Assembly: GCF_000518245.1 (NCBI RefSeq)
Contig: NZ_JADF01000018.1
Location: forward strand, 62,001-126,000
Direction: 5' to 3'
Length of the DNA stretch: 64,000 nt
Origin: Brachyspira alvinipulli ATCC 51933
Lineage (GTDB): Bacteria > Spirochaetota > Brachyspiria > Brachyspirales > Brachyspiraceae
The notes under the pieces were generated by a model. The model made no database searches, had not been told where the DNA came from, and saw only the letters and a program-made list of their open reading frames with translations. Shown here one piece after another: positions 28,846 to 37,689 of the stretch. Numbering within the stretch: position 1 is the stretch's first letter; each line of letters opens with the position of its first letter. Both the position numbers and the translations under genes were made by a program.

Positions 28846-29514
28846 ATGAAATTTATATTTTCAAGATTTTTAATAGGCACTATAATAATAATAATAGGGG
28901 CATATATATTATTACAATATGTTTTTCATATTTATATACCAGCATTGGCATATACTCCTGTATTTACAATAGTTGTTGCTCTTTTAATAATTGCATGGGG
29001 ATTTGCCATTGTCTTAGGAAGAGGATTTTATGCATCCAAAATTCTTTTAGGGTTGTTTGTAATATGTGTAGGAATATATGTTCTTATTAGATATTGTTTT
29101 AATATTAATATGCCTTTCATATTGTATACTCCTATATTCAGAATGATTATAGGAATGATAATAATATTTTTAGGCGTTTATATATTGGTTGGAAAGCATT
29201 ATGTGGGTGACAGCATTCCCAAAAACGGAAAGTATGATATTTATTTTAAAACTACTACTATAGATTTATATGATTTGGAAATAGACAGAAATAAAAGTAT
29301 ATATGTTAATACTGTTTTTTCTGATACAGTTATATTTATTAATGATTCTGTGCAGGTACATATAAAAGCATCTTCTGCTTTTGGAAGCGTTTCTATTCCT
29401 ACTGGAGATAGTGTAAGTTTTGGTGAGACTAATTTTGTTATAGGCAGTTCTGATAAGATATTATATTTAAATGTTGATGCTGCTTTTGCACAAATTAGAA
29501 TTATGTATAAATAA
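28846..29514 (+). CDS. LiaF-like membrane protein
   Basis: A 222-residue protein. Four to five hydrophobic helices in the first 125 residues form two similar units (LIGTIIIIIGAYILL and LLGLFVICVGIYVLI, each followed by an aromatic-proline segment such as YTPVF and YTPIF). A soluble C-terminal part (about 135-222) of short alternating strands resembles the beta-helical domain of LiaF/DUF2154 proteins, which sense envelope stress in Firmicutes. No LiaRS two-component genes are adjacent. rsmD follows 27 nt after the stop and may be co-transcribed. Function is inferred from fold pattern only. Confidence 0.7.
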   Translation: MKFIFSRFLIGTIIIIIGAYILLQYVFHIYIPALAYTPVFTIVVALLIIAWGFAIVLGRGFYASKILLGLFVICVGIYVLIRYCFNINMPFILYTPIFRMIIGMIIIFLGVYILVGKHYVGDSIPKNGKYDIYFKTTTIDLYDLEIDRNKSIYVNTVFSDTVIFINDSVQVHIKASSAFGSVSIPTGDSVSFGETNFVIGSSDKILYLNVDAAFAQIRIMYK

Positions 29515-29541
29515 TTTATTATATAATTGGCAGTTTTATTT

Positions 29542-30105
29542 ATGTATGTAATATCTGGAAATAAAAAAGGAAGAAAAATATTAACACCTAAAAGAGATTT
29601 CAGACCTACTCAGGCAAAGGTTAGGGAGGCTTTTTTTAATATAGTTAATATTGAAAATAAAACATTTTTGGATCTTTGTTCTGGAAGCGGTGCTATGGGA
29701 TTTGAGGCATTGAGCAGGAATGCAAAATATGCTGCATTTATAGAGATAGATAGAGAAGCTGTTAAAACTATATTCTCTAATGCCAAAGCTATATTTGAAA
29801 ATTATAATGATATATGCAAGATAAAAAGGGTATCTGCAGATGATTATGTAAAAAAAACTAATGATAAATTTGATGTTATATTTTTTGATCCTCCGTATCA
29901 TTCAAAAATTTATTTAGATGTTATAAGTATGATAATAGAAAGAAATATTTTAAATGATAATGGTATATTTGCTGCCGAGTTTGGTGCGGAGTATTATAAA
30001 AAGTTTTTAGAAGATGAAGCTTTTAATAATATTATAAAAGATAAGATGAAGTATGATATAAAAAGCTATGGCGAGAGTATACTCATTATTTTTTCTTACT
30101 GCTGA
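29542..30105 (+). CDS. rsmD: 16S rRNA (guanine(966)-N(2))-methyltransferase
   Basis: An SAM-dependent methyltransferase acting on G966 of 16S rRNA. About 187 residues. The N-terminus VISGNKKGRKI and RPTQAKVREAFFNI are typical of RsmD; LDLCSGSGAMGFEALSR is the SAM-binding motif I and FFDPPYH holds the catalytic DPPY motif. I use the ATG at 29542; the frame is open from a TTG at 29527, but the family starts at MYVISG. It probably shares a transcript with the LiaF-like gene. Confidence 0.94.
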   Translation: MYVISGNKKGRKILTPKRDFRPTQAKVREAFFNIVNIENKTFLDLCSGSGAMGFEALSRNAKYAAFIEIDREAVKTIFSNAKAIFENYNDICKIKRVSADDYVKKTNDKFDVIFFDPPYHSKIYLDVISMIIERNILNDNGIFAAEFGAEYYKKFLEDEAFNNIIKDKMKYDIKSYGESILIIFSYC

Positions 30106-30114
30106 TAAAAATTA

Positions 30115-30789
30115 TTAACTTATAACCAATACAAATTCACGTTTTTTATTATCCTGATATTTACTGCATAAATTATTTATTTTATCAATAGTTATTTCTT
30201 CATTATCTGTTGTAATGTCTAAACATAAAGCCGCTTCTTTATCTTTTGAATAAACTTTTTTCACAGCATTAAGCACCTTTGAGAGTCTATATGGAGTGTC
30301 TAAAATAATAACGGGCACATTTAATTTTTTTAAATAAGATAGTTTTTTTTCTCTTTCTTTGTCATCTCTAGGCAAAAGTCCTGCATAATAAAACTCTTTA
30401 AAATTAAAAGGCAGACACATAATAGCTGCTGTAACGCTGCTTACACCTGCTATAGGCTTTACTTTTATATTGTGGGAATAGCAGTATTCTAAAAGTAATC
30501 TTCCAGGATCTTCTAATACAGGAGTACCGCAGTCGCTTATAAGTGAAACGGTTTTGCAGTTTATAATCTTTGTTATTATATCGTCAATATCTTTTGATTT
30601 TTTTGTATGCTCACTAAACTCTATCAAACATTCTTTATCTTTTTTGATATTTAATGCCTTAAAAAGTGTGCTTGCTTCCCTAAAACTTTCAACTAGTATT
30701 ATGTCGCTTTCTATAAGCACTTCTTTAAGTCTTTCTGTATTATCTTTGTAATTACCAATATCTCTGGCAGCAATATAAACTGTAACCAT
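30115..30789 (-). CDS. rsmI: Tetrapyrrole methylase family protein, RsmI-like (16S rRNA C1402 2'-O-methyltransferase type)
   Basis: A 224-residue SAM-dependent enzyme. Motifs in order: the N-terminal VTVYIAARDIGN strand, AGVSSVTAAI (the GPSA-like motif), SDCGTPVLEDPG (the diagnostic SDAGTP..DPG motif) and GLLPRD. RsmI methylates the 2'-OH of C1402 in 16S rRNA. It is shorter than many RsmI proteins (about 270-290 residues) and lacks the C-terminal extension, and the first motif is not the usual GTPIGNL, so it may be a divergent paralogue. It is the last gene of a probable minus-strand run after the amidase gene (13-nt gap). Confidence 0.8.
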   Translation of the reverse strand: MVTVYIAARDIGNYKDNTERLKEVLIESDIILVESFREASTLFKALNIKKDKECLIEFSEHTKKSKDIDDIITKIINCKTVSLISDCGTPVLEDPGRLLLEYCYSHNIKVKPIAGVSSVTAAIMCLPFNFKEFYYAGLLPRDDKEREKKLSYLKKLNVPVIILDTPYRLSKVLNAVKKVYSKDKEAALCLDITTDNEEITIDKINNLCSKYQDNKKREFVLVIS

Positions 30790-30802
30790 AAAATAAACTT
30801 TC

Positions 30803-31846
30803 TTAGTTTCTTTTTAATGAACCATTAGTATATATATAATTTAAATTTGTACTTACTATATTTCTTTTTATAAAAATGTTTGTAAAGAATGTATTTGTTA
30901 GGAAGTTATTAGCTTTAGAACGCTCTTCTCTTTCATTGATTTTTTTTACTTTAGCATTTAAAGCTCTTATTATAGCATAAGTTTCATTATCAATATTTCC
31001 ATCCATTTCTTCCGGTCTGAAATGGCATTGAAATGCATATAATACCTTTCTTGAATTAAAATCCCAAACATTATTTGTAGGCATGCTTGTATAACCGTAT
31101 TTTATAAACTCATCTTTTATTTGTTTTACAGTAGCTCTTTTATATTTATCATCATTTAAAAAATTGCTGTAATCATATTCATCATACCATATTCCAAGAT
31201 TATACTCTTCATAAAGTCTTTTCCATGGGAATTTAGGTCCTGGATCTTTTTTTCTAAATGGTGCTACATCAGAGTGTCCTAATATGTTATAAGGTTTGAT
31301 ATCATATTTTTCTACTAAGTTTTGCAAAAGGTATGCTATTTTTTCTATTTGGCTTTCCTCATATTCTATATATTCATCATAAGGTATAAAAAATAAGTCC
31401 TCTCTTTGTGTTTTAGTCATTCTTCTTAATTGTTCTCTTGTATTTGTAACTTTCTGTAAAAAACCTAAATTTACTACTTCTATTCCAATAGAACTATCAT
31501 TCATACTGTATCTATTATTATACATTGTTATTCCAGCATGCCAAGCTCTGTTGCTGTCATCCACAAGTTTATATATAGGATCATCTTCTCTTGTAGTTAC
31601 TAAATAATGAGATGAAACTCCTGGTCCTATTAAAATTTTTAATGATAAATCGTCATCTAATGCTGTATAATGCATTATAATATAATTAATTCTTAAGTTA
31701 TATGCTTCTGCTTTATATATGCTTGAAACTTTAGGGGCTAATTTTCTTTTGTTTATAGGGGTCATTTCTTCAGCATTATTGCATGAAAACAATATTGTTG
31801 ATAATATTATTAATATAAAAAATCTTCTAATCATCACATTAAACAT
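30803..31846 (-). CDS. N-acetylmuramoyl-L-alanine amidase lipoprotein (Amidase_2, AmiD-like)
   Basis: A zinc amidase that cleaves the bond between muramic acid and the stem peptide. About 347 residues with a signal peptide ending in LFSC, so lipid-anchored. The zinc ligands are visible as His in IIMHYTALD and in GHSDVAPFRKKDPGPKFPW, and the conserved IGIEVVNLG strand is present. Residues about 235-295 form a peptidoglycan-binding-like helical domain (VLYAFQCHFRPEEMDG). I use the ATG at 31846, preceded by GGAG, overlapping the CHAT gene's end by 8 bp; the frame is open to 31861. Overlap indicates translational coupling with the CHAT gene. Confidence 0.87.
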   Translation of the reverse strand: MFNVMIRRFFILIILSTILFSCNNAEEMTPINKRKLAPKVSSIYKAEAYNLRINYIIMHYTALDDDLSLKILIGPGVSSHYLVTTREDDPIYKLVDDSNRAWHAGITMYNNRYSMNDSSIGIEVVNLGFLQKVTNTREQLRRMTKTQREDLFFIPYDEYIEYEESQIEKIAYLLQNLVEKYDIKPYNILGHSDVAPFRKKDPGPKFPWKRLYEEYNLGIWYDEYDYSNFLNDDKYKRATVKQIKDEFIKYGYTSMPTNNVWDFNSRKVLYAFQCHFRPEEMDGNIDNETYAIIRALNAKVKKINEREERSKANNFLTNTFFTNIFIKRNIVSTNLNYIYTNGSLKRN

Positions 31847-33167
31847 AAATAGGAACTCCATTAAATCTATAACGCATAAACCCTTTATAAAAATCTTTTA
31901 TTTCAGTATAAGCAAAATAATATGCTTGAGCTGTATTTATTCTAGCATCTTTATGAAATAAATTACTGTAAAAGCTATATATAAAATTAATATATAATCC
32001 GTCAGCTAAAGAACCTACACCAGATATAACCGTTCCAATACCAGAAGATAATAATGATTTTATTAATTTATTATTTGTTTCTTCCATATTGCAGGCATTG
32101 ATAAAAACAAGCGAAGGAGGATTTTCTAATGCTCCTACAGAGTTTATTGTGTAATCATCGCTTAATTTAATACCATCTTCATATCCATGTGTTATTATAT
32201 GAACTATATCATAGCTTTCCAATACTTTTATAAACTCAAAATAATTATGTTCTTTTTTATATAAATCTATTTCTATATTTTTAGTGTTATTTATTATTTG
32301 ATGTATTATTTCCATTTCTTTTTTATCTTCTGTTATATCATCATTAGGTATAGATATTACAGCCATTTTTATTTTTTTATTTGCAATTCTATTATTGTTT
32401 TTATAAAGTACATTTGAAGCATTAGAGTAAGAAAAAATTATATTCTCTGATATAAATTTTCCATTATATGACAGTATATCCCAAGGTATATTATAAGTGC
32501 TGTCATCAAGATGCAAATAAACTATTCTAAATCCTTCTAAAATATGCTTTCTAAAATCTTTTTCCGGAATTAGCATATTCATTAAATAGTTGCCGATTTC
32601 TATATATTTATATGCATTATCGTTTTCACTGTTTGAATGCTTTATCAAACGCAGATATTCTTTATATATACTTTCATAAGCCTTATAATCAAAATGTTTC
32701 TCATATTCTGCTACATAAAGCGAGGGATATGTTTCTATGGCTCTGTACTTAAAGATATTATTTTCTATTGAGCATGAAAAAAATGTCTGAGATATATTAT
32801 CGTTTAGAATTATTAATCTGTCTCTTAGTTTTGAGAAGGTTTTATAATCTATTTCATATATAGAAAAATCTGAGTATTTATCTTCTAATTTATAATATAT
32901 TCCTCTTCTTCTTTTATAATTATCTGTTATGTAGATATTAGTATAATCTTTATTTGATTGAGTTTGATTATTTAAATCTATTTCATAGTATCCGTATAAT
33001 TTATTTTTATCATTGTCATATAGAAATATATTTATTGAATGATTATCTTTTTTTATTGTTTTTAGAATCTTTTTTAAATAAGAATTTTTTAAAGAAATAC
33101 ATTCTATATTACGAGATAAAAAATATTCTCTATTTTGAGTTACAATATACGATTTACTTTCATCCAT
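31839..33167 (-). CDS. CHAT domain (caspase-like peptidase) protein
   Basis: A 442-residue protein with a C-terminal CHAT domain (about 205-442). The predicted catalytic pair is His327 in VHIITHGYED and Cys359 in SLVFINACNME. IPWDILSYNGKF is a family-typical segment ahead of the catalytic core, and GIGTVISGVGSLADG matches the usual strand before the final helix. The N-terminal 200 residues do not match a family I recognise. CHAT proteases act in signalling or regulated cell death, often paired with a dedicated substrate or sensor. Here the 3' end overlaps a peptidoglycan amidase gene, so an envelope-linked role is possible (inference). The ribosome-binding site is weak. Confidence 0.85.
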   Translation of the reverse strand: MDESKSYIVTQNREYFLSRNIECISLKNSYLKKILKTIKKDNHSINIFLYDNDKNKLYGYYEIDLNNQTQSNKDYTNIYITDNYKRRRGIYYKLEDKYSDFSIYEIDYKTFSKLRDRLIILNDNISQTFFSCSIENNIFKYRAIETYPSLYVAEYEKHFDYKAYESIYKEYLRLIKHSNSENDNAYKYIEIGNYLMNMLIPEKDFRKHILEGFRIVYLHLDDSTYNIPWDILSYNGKFISENIIFSYSNASNVLYKNNNRIANKKIKMAVISIPNDDITEDKKEMEIIHQIINNTKNIEIDLYKKEHNYFEFIKVLESYDIVHIITHGYEDGIKLSDDYTINSVGALENPPSLVFINACNMEETNNKLIKSLLSSGIGTVISGVGSLADGLYINFIYSFYSNLFHKDARINTAQAYYFAYTEIKDFYKGFMRYRFNGVPIYV

Positions 33168-33252
33168 TATATTAAAAATTATTTTACCTTAATGAATTAT
33201 TAATTTGATTATTATATAATAATTTTTTATATAATCAAATTAAAATATTTAA

Positions 33253-33816
33253 TTATTTATTTTCAAAACCGTCAAATGAGCATTTATATGTATTATTATC
33301 AGGATATAAAACTATTGATACTAAAGCTATATTATTATTTTTAGATTCATCAAAATCTTTTAAAGATATAGTGCATGAAAAATCATTTCTAAAAAATAAA
33401 GTCCCTGAATTTCCAATCCAAATATATCCTTTAAATGTTATTTCGCTATCTTTATCGCTGTATAATGTTTGTAATTTAGAATCTCCAGCATAAAAAGGAA
33501 TGCTCATGCTATTTCCCATTTTATCATCACAGAATAAATAATTTACAACATATCCAGGATCTCCCCAGTTTCCTGTATGAGTGAAAGTAGAACCATTGCC
33601 GTAGTTTTTTATGCTCAATTCTTTAGGAAAAATATTATTTTTATTGAAAACCATTTTAGAAGATTTTCCTGATACTTTAAACTTAAAATACATAGTTTTT
33701 GATTTATTTATATTATTATTTCCTGAATTTCCAGTATTAGGGTTTAATATACTGTAACTGCAGCTAACAGTAAATAAAAAGCATATTGATAAAAGTATAA
33801 TTTGTAATTTTTTCAT
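33253..33816 (-). CDS. Putative lipoprotein
   Basis: A 187-residue exported protein with a lysine-rich signal peptide and lipobox TVSC (Cys19). The mature part begins with a low-complexity N/S/G linker, followed by a beta-rich domain. I do not recognise the family. It is the first gene of the run with CHAT and amidase genes, separated by 85 bp containing an AT-rich imperfect hairpin (33201-33242). A decayed paralogue lies just upstream at 33937-34041, so this gene is one of a duplicated family. Confidence 0.75.
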   Translation of the reverse strand: MKKLQIILLSICFLFTVSCSYSILNPNTGNSGNNNINKSKTMYFKFKVSGKSSKMVFNKNNIFPKELSIKNYGNGSTFTHTGNWGDPGYVVNYLFCDDKMGNSMSIPFYAGDSKLQTLYSDKDSEITFKGYIWIGNSGTLFFRNDFSCTISLKDFDESKNNNIALVSIVLYPDNNTYKCSFDGFENK

Positions 33817-33936
33817 AGTAATTACACCATAACAAATTTGTCAGTTTATGTCAATATATTATTATTTATATATAAATAATAATATTTTATGACTTTATTT
33901 TTTATATGTTAAATTTATAAATTTGTTAAAACTTTT

Positions 33937-34041
33937 TTATGGAAATGCATGATTTTTTGACTTTACATACATAATTTTTGATGAAGTTTCTTCGTTTGGG
34001 TTTAATGTATTAAAACTGTATCCGCATAAAAATAATGAATA
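33937..34041 (-). pseudogene. Remnant of a lipoprotein paralogue
   Basis: In this otherwise gene-free stretch (33817-34289), the minus strand encodes LFLCGYSFNTLNPNEE followed by SSKIMYVKSK and a stop. This lines up with the lipobox and start of the mature part of the adjacent lipoprotein (SCSYSILNPNTG, then SKTMYFKFK). The signal peptide is interrupted upstream by a stop codon and nothing follows the stop at 33937. It is best read as a truncated, decayed duplicate. No other feature is evident in the stretch. Confidence 0.6.
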
Positions 34042-34289
34042 AAATTATTAATAGTTTTTTTATATGCAAAATGTATAAAATTTTATTATTTTTTTCAATA
34101 AAATTATTTTTGTAAAATTTTTATATATTTGTTATATTTAAACAACAATGGGTACATAAAGCTATTGTAAATTTTTTTAAAAAATATATATTATGTTAAT
34201 ACAAAAATGTATTGAAATAAATTTATATTGAATATATACTTATTAGTAATTATTCTTAATAAGAGGTATGAATTTTTAGGAGGTTCAAT

Positions 34290-35654
34290 TTGAGTTGGAT
34301 AGGAGCTATTATATTACTAAGCGTATTAGTATTTGTTCATGAGATGGGGCATTTACTTGCAGGCTTAGCAGTTGGAATAAAGGCAGAAGCTTTCTCTATT
34401 GGTTTCGGCCCTATAATTTTTAAGAAAGAAATAAAAGGCATAGATTTTAGATTATCAATTATACCTTTTGGCGGATATTGTAAATTCAAAGGAGAGATTT
34501 CAGAGGATGGTAAAACAGAGGAAGGAGATTTTTTAAATATGTCTCCTCTAAAGAGAATAATAGTTTATTTTGCTGGTCCTTTCTTTAATTATTTATTTGC
34601 TTTTTTACTTCTTGCTGTATTGGTATCATTGCCTTCAAAGATAGAATTATATTCACCTACTGTATCAGTATTCAAAGATGGAAGATACATGCATTCAAAG
34701 TTTGGCATGACATTAGCATATGAATACGGTATACAAAGCGGAGATACTATAACTGCTGTAAATGGAAGAAAAGTAGAATCTGACAATGATATATTAAAAA
34801 CAATAAATGATGAGGCTATACAGAAAGCTGCTGATAAGATAGTATTCACATTAGACCGTAATGGAGAAACACTTAATGTAACAATACCTTCTGTAGAGAT
34901 GCTTAAGGCATTGAGCGGAGAGAGAGCATTGGGTTTATATTTTGGAGATGATCTTATAATAAAAAATGTACTTCCTGATTCTGCTGCTTCTGAGGCAGGT
35001 CTTATGAACGGAGATAAAATAGTATCAATTAATGGAATGAATGCTAGAAACATAGCTGATTTCAGACCTATAGTTATGGATAATGCTTCTCAAAAGATTA
35101 CTATAACTGTTCTAAGAAATGGAGAAGAGGTTACAAGAGAGGCTATACCAAGACCTGTAGAGTCAAAAACAATAGGAACTTACGGAAGTTTAGGTGTAGA
35201 GTTTGAAAGCACTTCTATGAGAGTTGAAAGAGTTCCGGGTGTTCCTTTTCCTCAGTCTATACCTGAAGCGTTTAAAGAAACAGGAAATTATTTAGTATCA
35301 TATATTAATGGTTTAAAACTATTATTTACAGGAAAGTTATCAGTCCGTGAGAATCTTGGAGGACCTGTAAGAATAATACAGCTTTCTTCTCAGGTAATAT
35401 CTGTTGATATAGAATACAGATTAAGAACTATACTTTCATTTACTGCTACTATAAGTTTGATACTTTTCATAATGAATCTTCTTCCTCTTCCAGTTGTAGA
35501 CGGAGGCATGATAGTATTTTCATTTATAGAGCTTGTAATGAGACGTCCTATAGACAGAAAAGTTTTAACAAAAATACAGACTATAGGTGCGGCATTCTTA
35601 ATAACTTTAGCTATATTCATAACTATAAATGATATAACGCAGTTGTTCAGATAA
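34290..35654 (+). CDS. rseP: RIP metalloprotease RseP (site-2 protease)
   Basis: A membrane zinc protease that cleaves transmembrane substrates such as anti-sigma factors. It is 454 residues long. The catalytic HEMGH lies at residues 17-21 in the first helix, and the second zinc-site motif LPLPVVDGG in a C-terminal helix. Two PDZ domains lie between (about 110-200 and 205-285; ALGLYFGDDLIIKNVLPDSAA marks the second). The start is TTG at 34290, six bases after a strong AGGAGG; the next ATG lies inside the catalytic helix. It is a single gene, without the dxr/cdsA/uppS neighbours common elsewhere. Confidence 0.95.
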   Translation: MSWIGAIILLSVLVFVHEMGHLLAGLAVGIKAEAFSIGFGPIIFKKEIKGIDFRLSIIPFGGYCKFKGEISEDGKTEEGDFLNMSPLKRIIVYFAGPFFNYLFAFLLLAVLVSLPSKIELYSPTVSVFKDGRYMHSKFGMTLAYEYGIQSGDTITAVNGRKVESDNDILKTINDEAIQKAADKIVFTLDRNGETLNVTIPSVEMLKALSGERALGLYFGDDLIIKNVLPDSAASEAGLMNGDKIVSINGMNARNIADFRPIVMDNASQKITITVLRNGEEVTREAIPRPVESKTIGTYGSLGVEFESTSMRVERVPGVPFPQSIPEAFKETGNYLVSYINGLKLLFTGKLSVRENLGGPVRIIQLSSQVISVDIEYRLRTILSFTATISLILFIMNLLPLPVVDGGMIVFSFIELVMRRPIDRKVLTKIQTIGAAFLITLAIFITINDITQLFR

Positions 35655-35680
35655 ACATAAAAATCATATTTATATAATTA

Positions 35681-35713
35681 ATAAAGCTGCAAATATTTGC
35701 AGCTTTATTTTTG
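35681..35713. terminator. Bidirectional terminator between rseP and the PP2C gene
   Basis: A perfect palindrome of 14 bp per arm (35681-35694 with 35695-35708) containing aaagctgcaaa, with T-tracts on both strands. It can end rseP (+) and the convergent phosphatase gene (-). Confidence 0.88.
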
Positions 35714-35733
35714 TTAATATTATTATAAATAAG

Positions 35734-36931
35734 TTATTTGTTTAATAATAAAAACGTTAATATGATAATTTGCCCAATATACATTGGTATCATAAGAAAA
35801 TATATGTTATTTTTTTTATTGACTTTATCTAATTTATTATTAGAATTAAATTCATTTAATATATTCTCTAAAGAGCTTATAGAATCATTTTGACTTTCTA
35901 GCTTCTTCTCTAAATAGCTGATAGAATTATTTTGAGTTTCTAGTTTCTTCTCTAAAGAACTTATAGAACTATTCTGGATTTCTAATTTCTTCTCTAAATA
36001 GCTGATAGAATTATTTTGAGTTTCTAGTTTCTTCTCTAAATAGCTGATAGAATTATTTTGAGTTTCTAGTTTCTTCTCTAAAGAACTTATAGAACTATTC
36101 TGGATTTCTAATTTCTTCTTAAAATCATCATTTATTGGATCTATTACATATTCTTTATATTCTCTTATTTTATCATTTTTATCTGAATTGATATTCATAA
36201 TGATTAAACTTAAATCATCATCTATAGCATAATTTGAAGAAGCAATATAATTTAAGTCATCTGTTATTTCTTCTTCATAAGTTTTGCTTTCATATTTGTA
36301 GTATATCCATGAAGAATAAGTCTGAAGTTTTGGAGCTAAAATATCTTCTTTGAATGAAATTAATACGGGTTCTAATCCATCAGAAAAACAGAAAAAACTG
36401 AGTATATCTTTATTAGGTATAACTCTTAATTTTAAATAGTCTTTTTTTATGTTTTTTCTAAAGAAAACAGTTTCGTTTTTAAATTCTCCGTTTTCTCCTC
36501 TGTCTAAAACTATAAGCTCGTTTTTTAAATCACATGCTATTACACCATCTCCTATATGCCCATACATAGCTCTATTTTTATATGACAAAACAAAAAGCAA
36601 TGTTGCTGATAATTGTTTTTCTTCTATTTTTTTCTAAAGCAGTGTGTTCTATTTTTTTGGATAAATAGGATATAATTAATGATTTTATTTCATCTTCATT
36701 TTTATCCATTATAGTTTCATAATTATTTTTTAAGAATTCTATTATAGAATCTACCAAAGTTTTTGAACCTATTTGAGAAAATTTACATGATCCAGCACCG
36801 TCAGAAAGAGCAATAATAGAGAAATCTTTTCCTGAAAAATAATTACAATAATCCTGACAAGGAGTATTATTTTTAATATGACTTTTGCCTTGTGCCAAAT
36901 ATTTATAACAAGAAAAACTATTATTACCCAT
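35734..36931 (-). pseudogene. PP2C-type protein phosphatase, frameshifted, with coiled-coil repeat tail
   Basis: Two adjacent minus-strand frames (36931-36578 and 36600-35734) make one PP2C. The first holds GKSHIKNNTPCQDYC and IIALSDGAGSCKFS (metal-binding Asp); the second continues with MYGHIGDGVIAC, FCFSDGLEP and DDDLSLIIMN. The break is at a run of seven As (coding strand, 36627-36633): with six As the protein reads HTALEKIEEKQLSATLLFVL without interruption. After the phosphatase domain come five tandem 14-residue heptad units (SISYLEKKLETQNN type), encoded by 42-bp repeats, and a C-terminal membrane helix. The gene lies in a run with a TerY-like VWA protein and a kinase. Slippage during transcription or replication could restore the frame. 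Confidence 0.85.
35866..36117. repeat. 42-bp tandem repeat within the phosphatase gene
   Basis: Five full units plus partial ends with a 42-bp period, and a higher-order period of 126 bp (the aagaacttatagaactattc block recurs after 126 bp). Each unit encodes 14 residues, two heptads, so a change in copy number keeps the reading frame and coiled-coil register while changing stalk length. Confidence 0.88.
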
Positions 36932-36957
36932 ATTAATTATATCCTTTTAATGAATTA

Positions 36958-37641
36958 TTAATTTTCTATAGTTCCCCAATCAATTTTAGGTAAAACTACC
37001 TCAGCATCAGTAGTGGCTGATTGAGAAACAGCCTGTACACTTTTTGATAACCATTCAAAGAAATCCTTAAAATTTATACCTCTCAACTTTAAAGCAGGTT
37101 TTGTAGAAAATTTTGATAATACTTGCATATCAGCATCTTGTACTCCTAAAGGTAAACATACCAACTTTCTGTTTTGAGACATCTGATATGTAATTTGATA
37201 TGCTTTAGATGGTTCATAATCAGGATATCCGTCTGACATTATTACCATCCAAGGCTGATAGTAAGGTACACCTCTAGTTTTATAATCATTTTTTCTCTTT
37301 TCTAACAATTCTATTCCTTTCATTACTCCTTCTTCCATAGGAGTTCCACCATCAGCATAGAATCTTTTGAAGTTTATTCTATCAACACCTTGGAAATCTG
37401 AGCATACATTAACAACACCTCCAAAAGATATTATAGCTATTTCAGCTGCCCATCTAGCTTTTTCGTCACTTTTTATAGCATCTAAAAATAATTCTACACC
37501 GTCATTAAGTTCTTCAATAGGATCTCCGGACATAGATCCGCTTGTATCTAGTATAAGACATACAGGAACTCTTGGATTCGGATTATTTATCAAATATGTA
37601 GTTCTATTATCATTGCGTCTATTAAAAATATTATCTGACAT
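36958..37641 (-). CDS. TerY-like VWA domain protein
   Basis: A 227-residue cytoplasmic VWA protein. The metal-site motif is DTSGSMSG in VCLILDTSGSM, with the MIDAS threonine in YADGGTPMEEG and Asp in VIMSDGYPD. The layout matches TerY/YegL proteins of the tellurite-resistance-linked signalling systems. In those systems TerY, a PP2C phosphatase and a Ser/Thr kinase form a conserved triad, which is exactly the gene set here (phosphatase downstream by 26 nt, kinase upstream by 48 nt). It is the only member of the triad with an intact frame. Confidence 0.9.
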   Translation of the reverse strand: MSDNIFNRRNDNRTTYLINNPNPRVPVCLILDTSGSMSGDPIEELNDGVELFLDAIKSDEKARWAAEIAIISFGGVVNVCSDFQGVDRINFKRFYADGGTPMEEGVMKGIELLEKRKNDYKTRGVPYYQPWMVIMSDGYPDYEPSKAYQITYQMSQNRKLVCLPLGVQDADMQVLSKFSTKPALKLRGINFKDFFEWLSKSVQAVSQSATTDAEVVLPKIDWGTIEN

Positions 37642-37689
37642 AAAATACTCCTAAATTATATTATTTTTTTCTTTTATATTTTGTTGGTT

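Noticed and set aside
35866-36117. CRISPR array (regular 42-bp repeats)
   Set aside because: There are no unique spacers; units are directly adjacent and encode a coiled coil in frame with a phosphatase domain. No cas genes are present.
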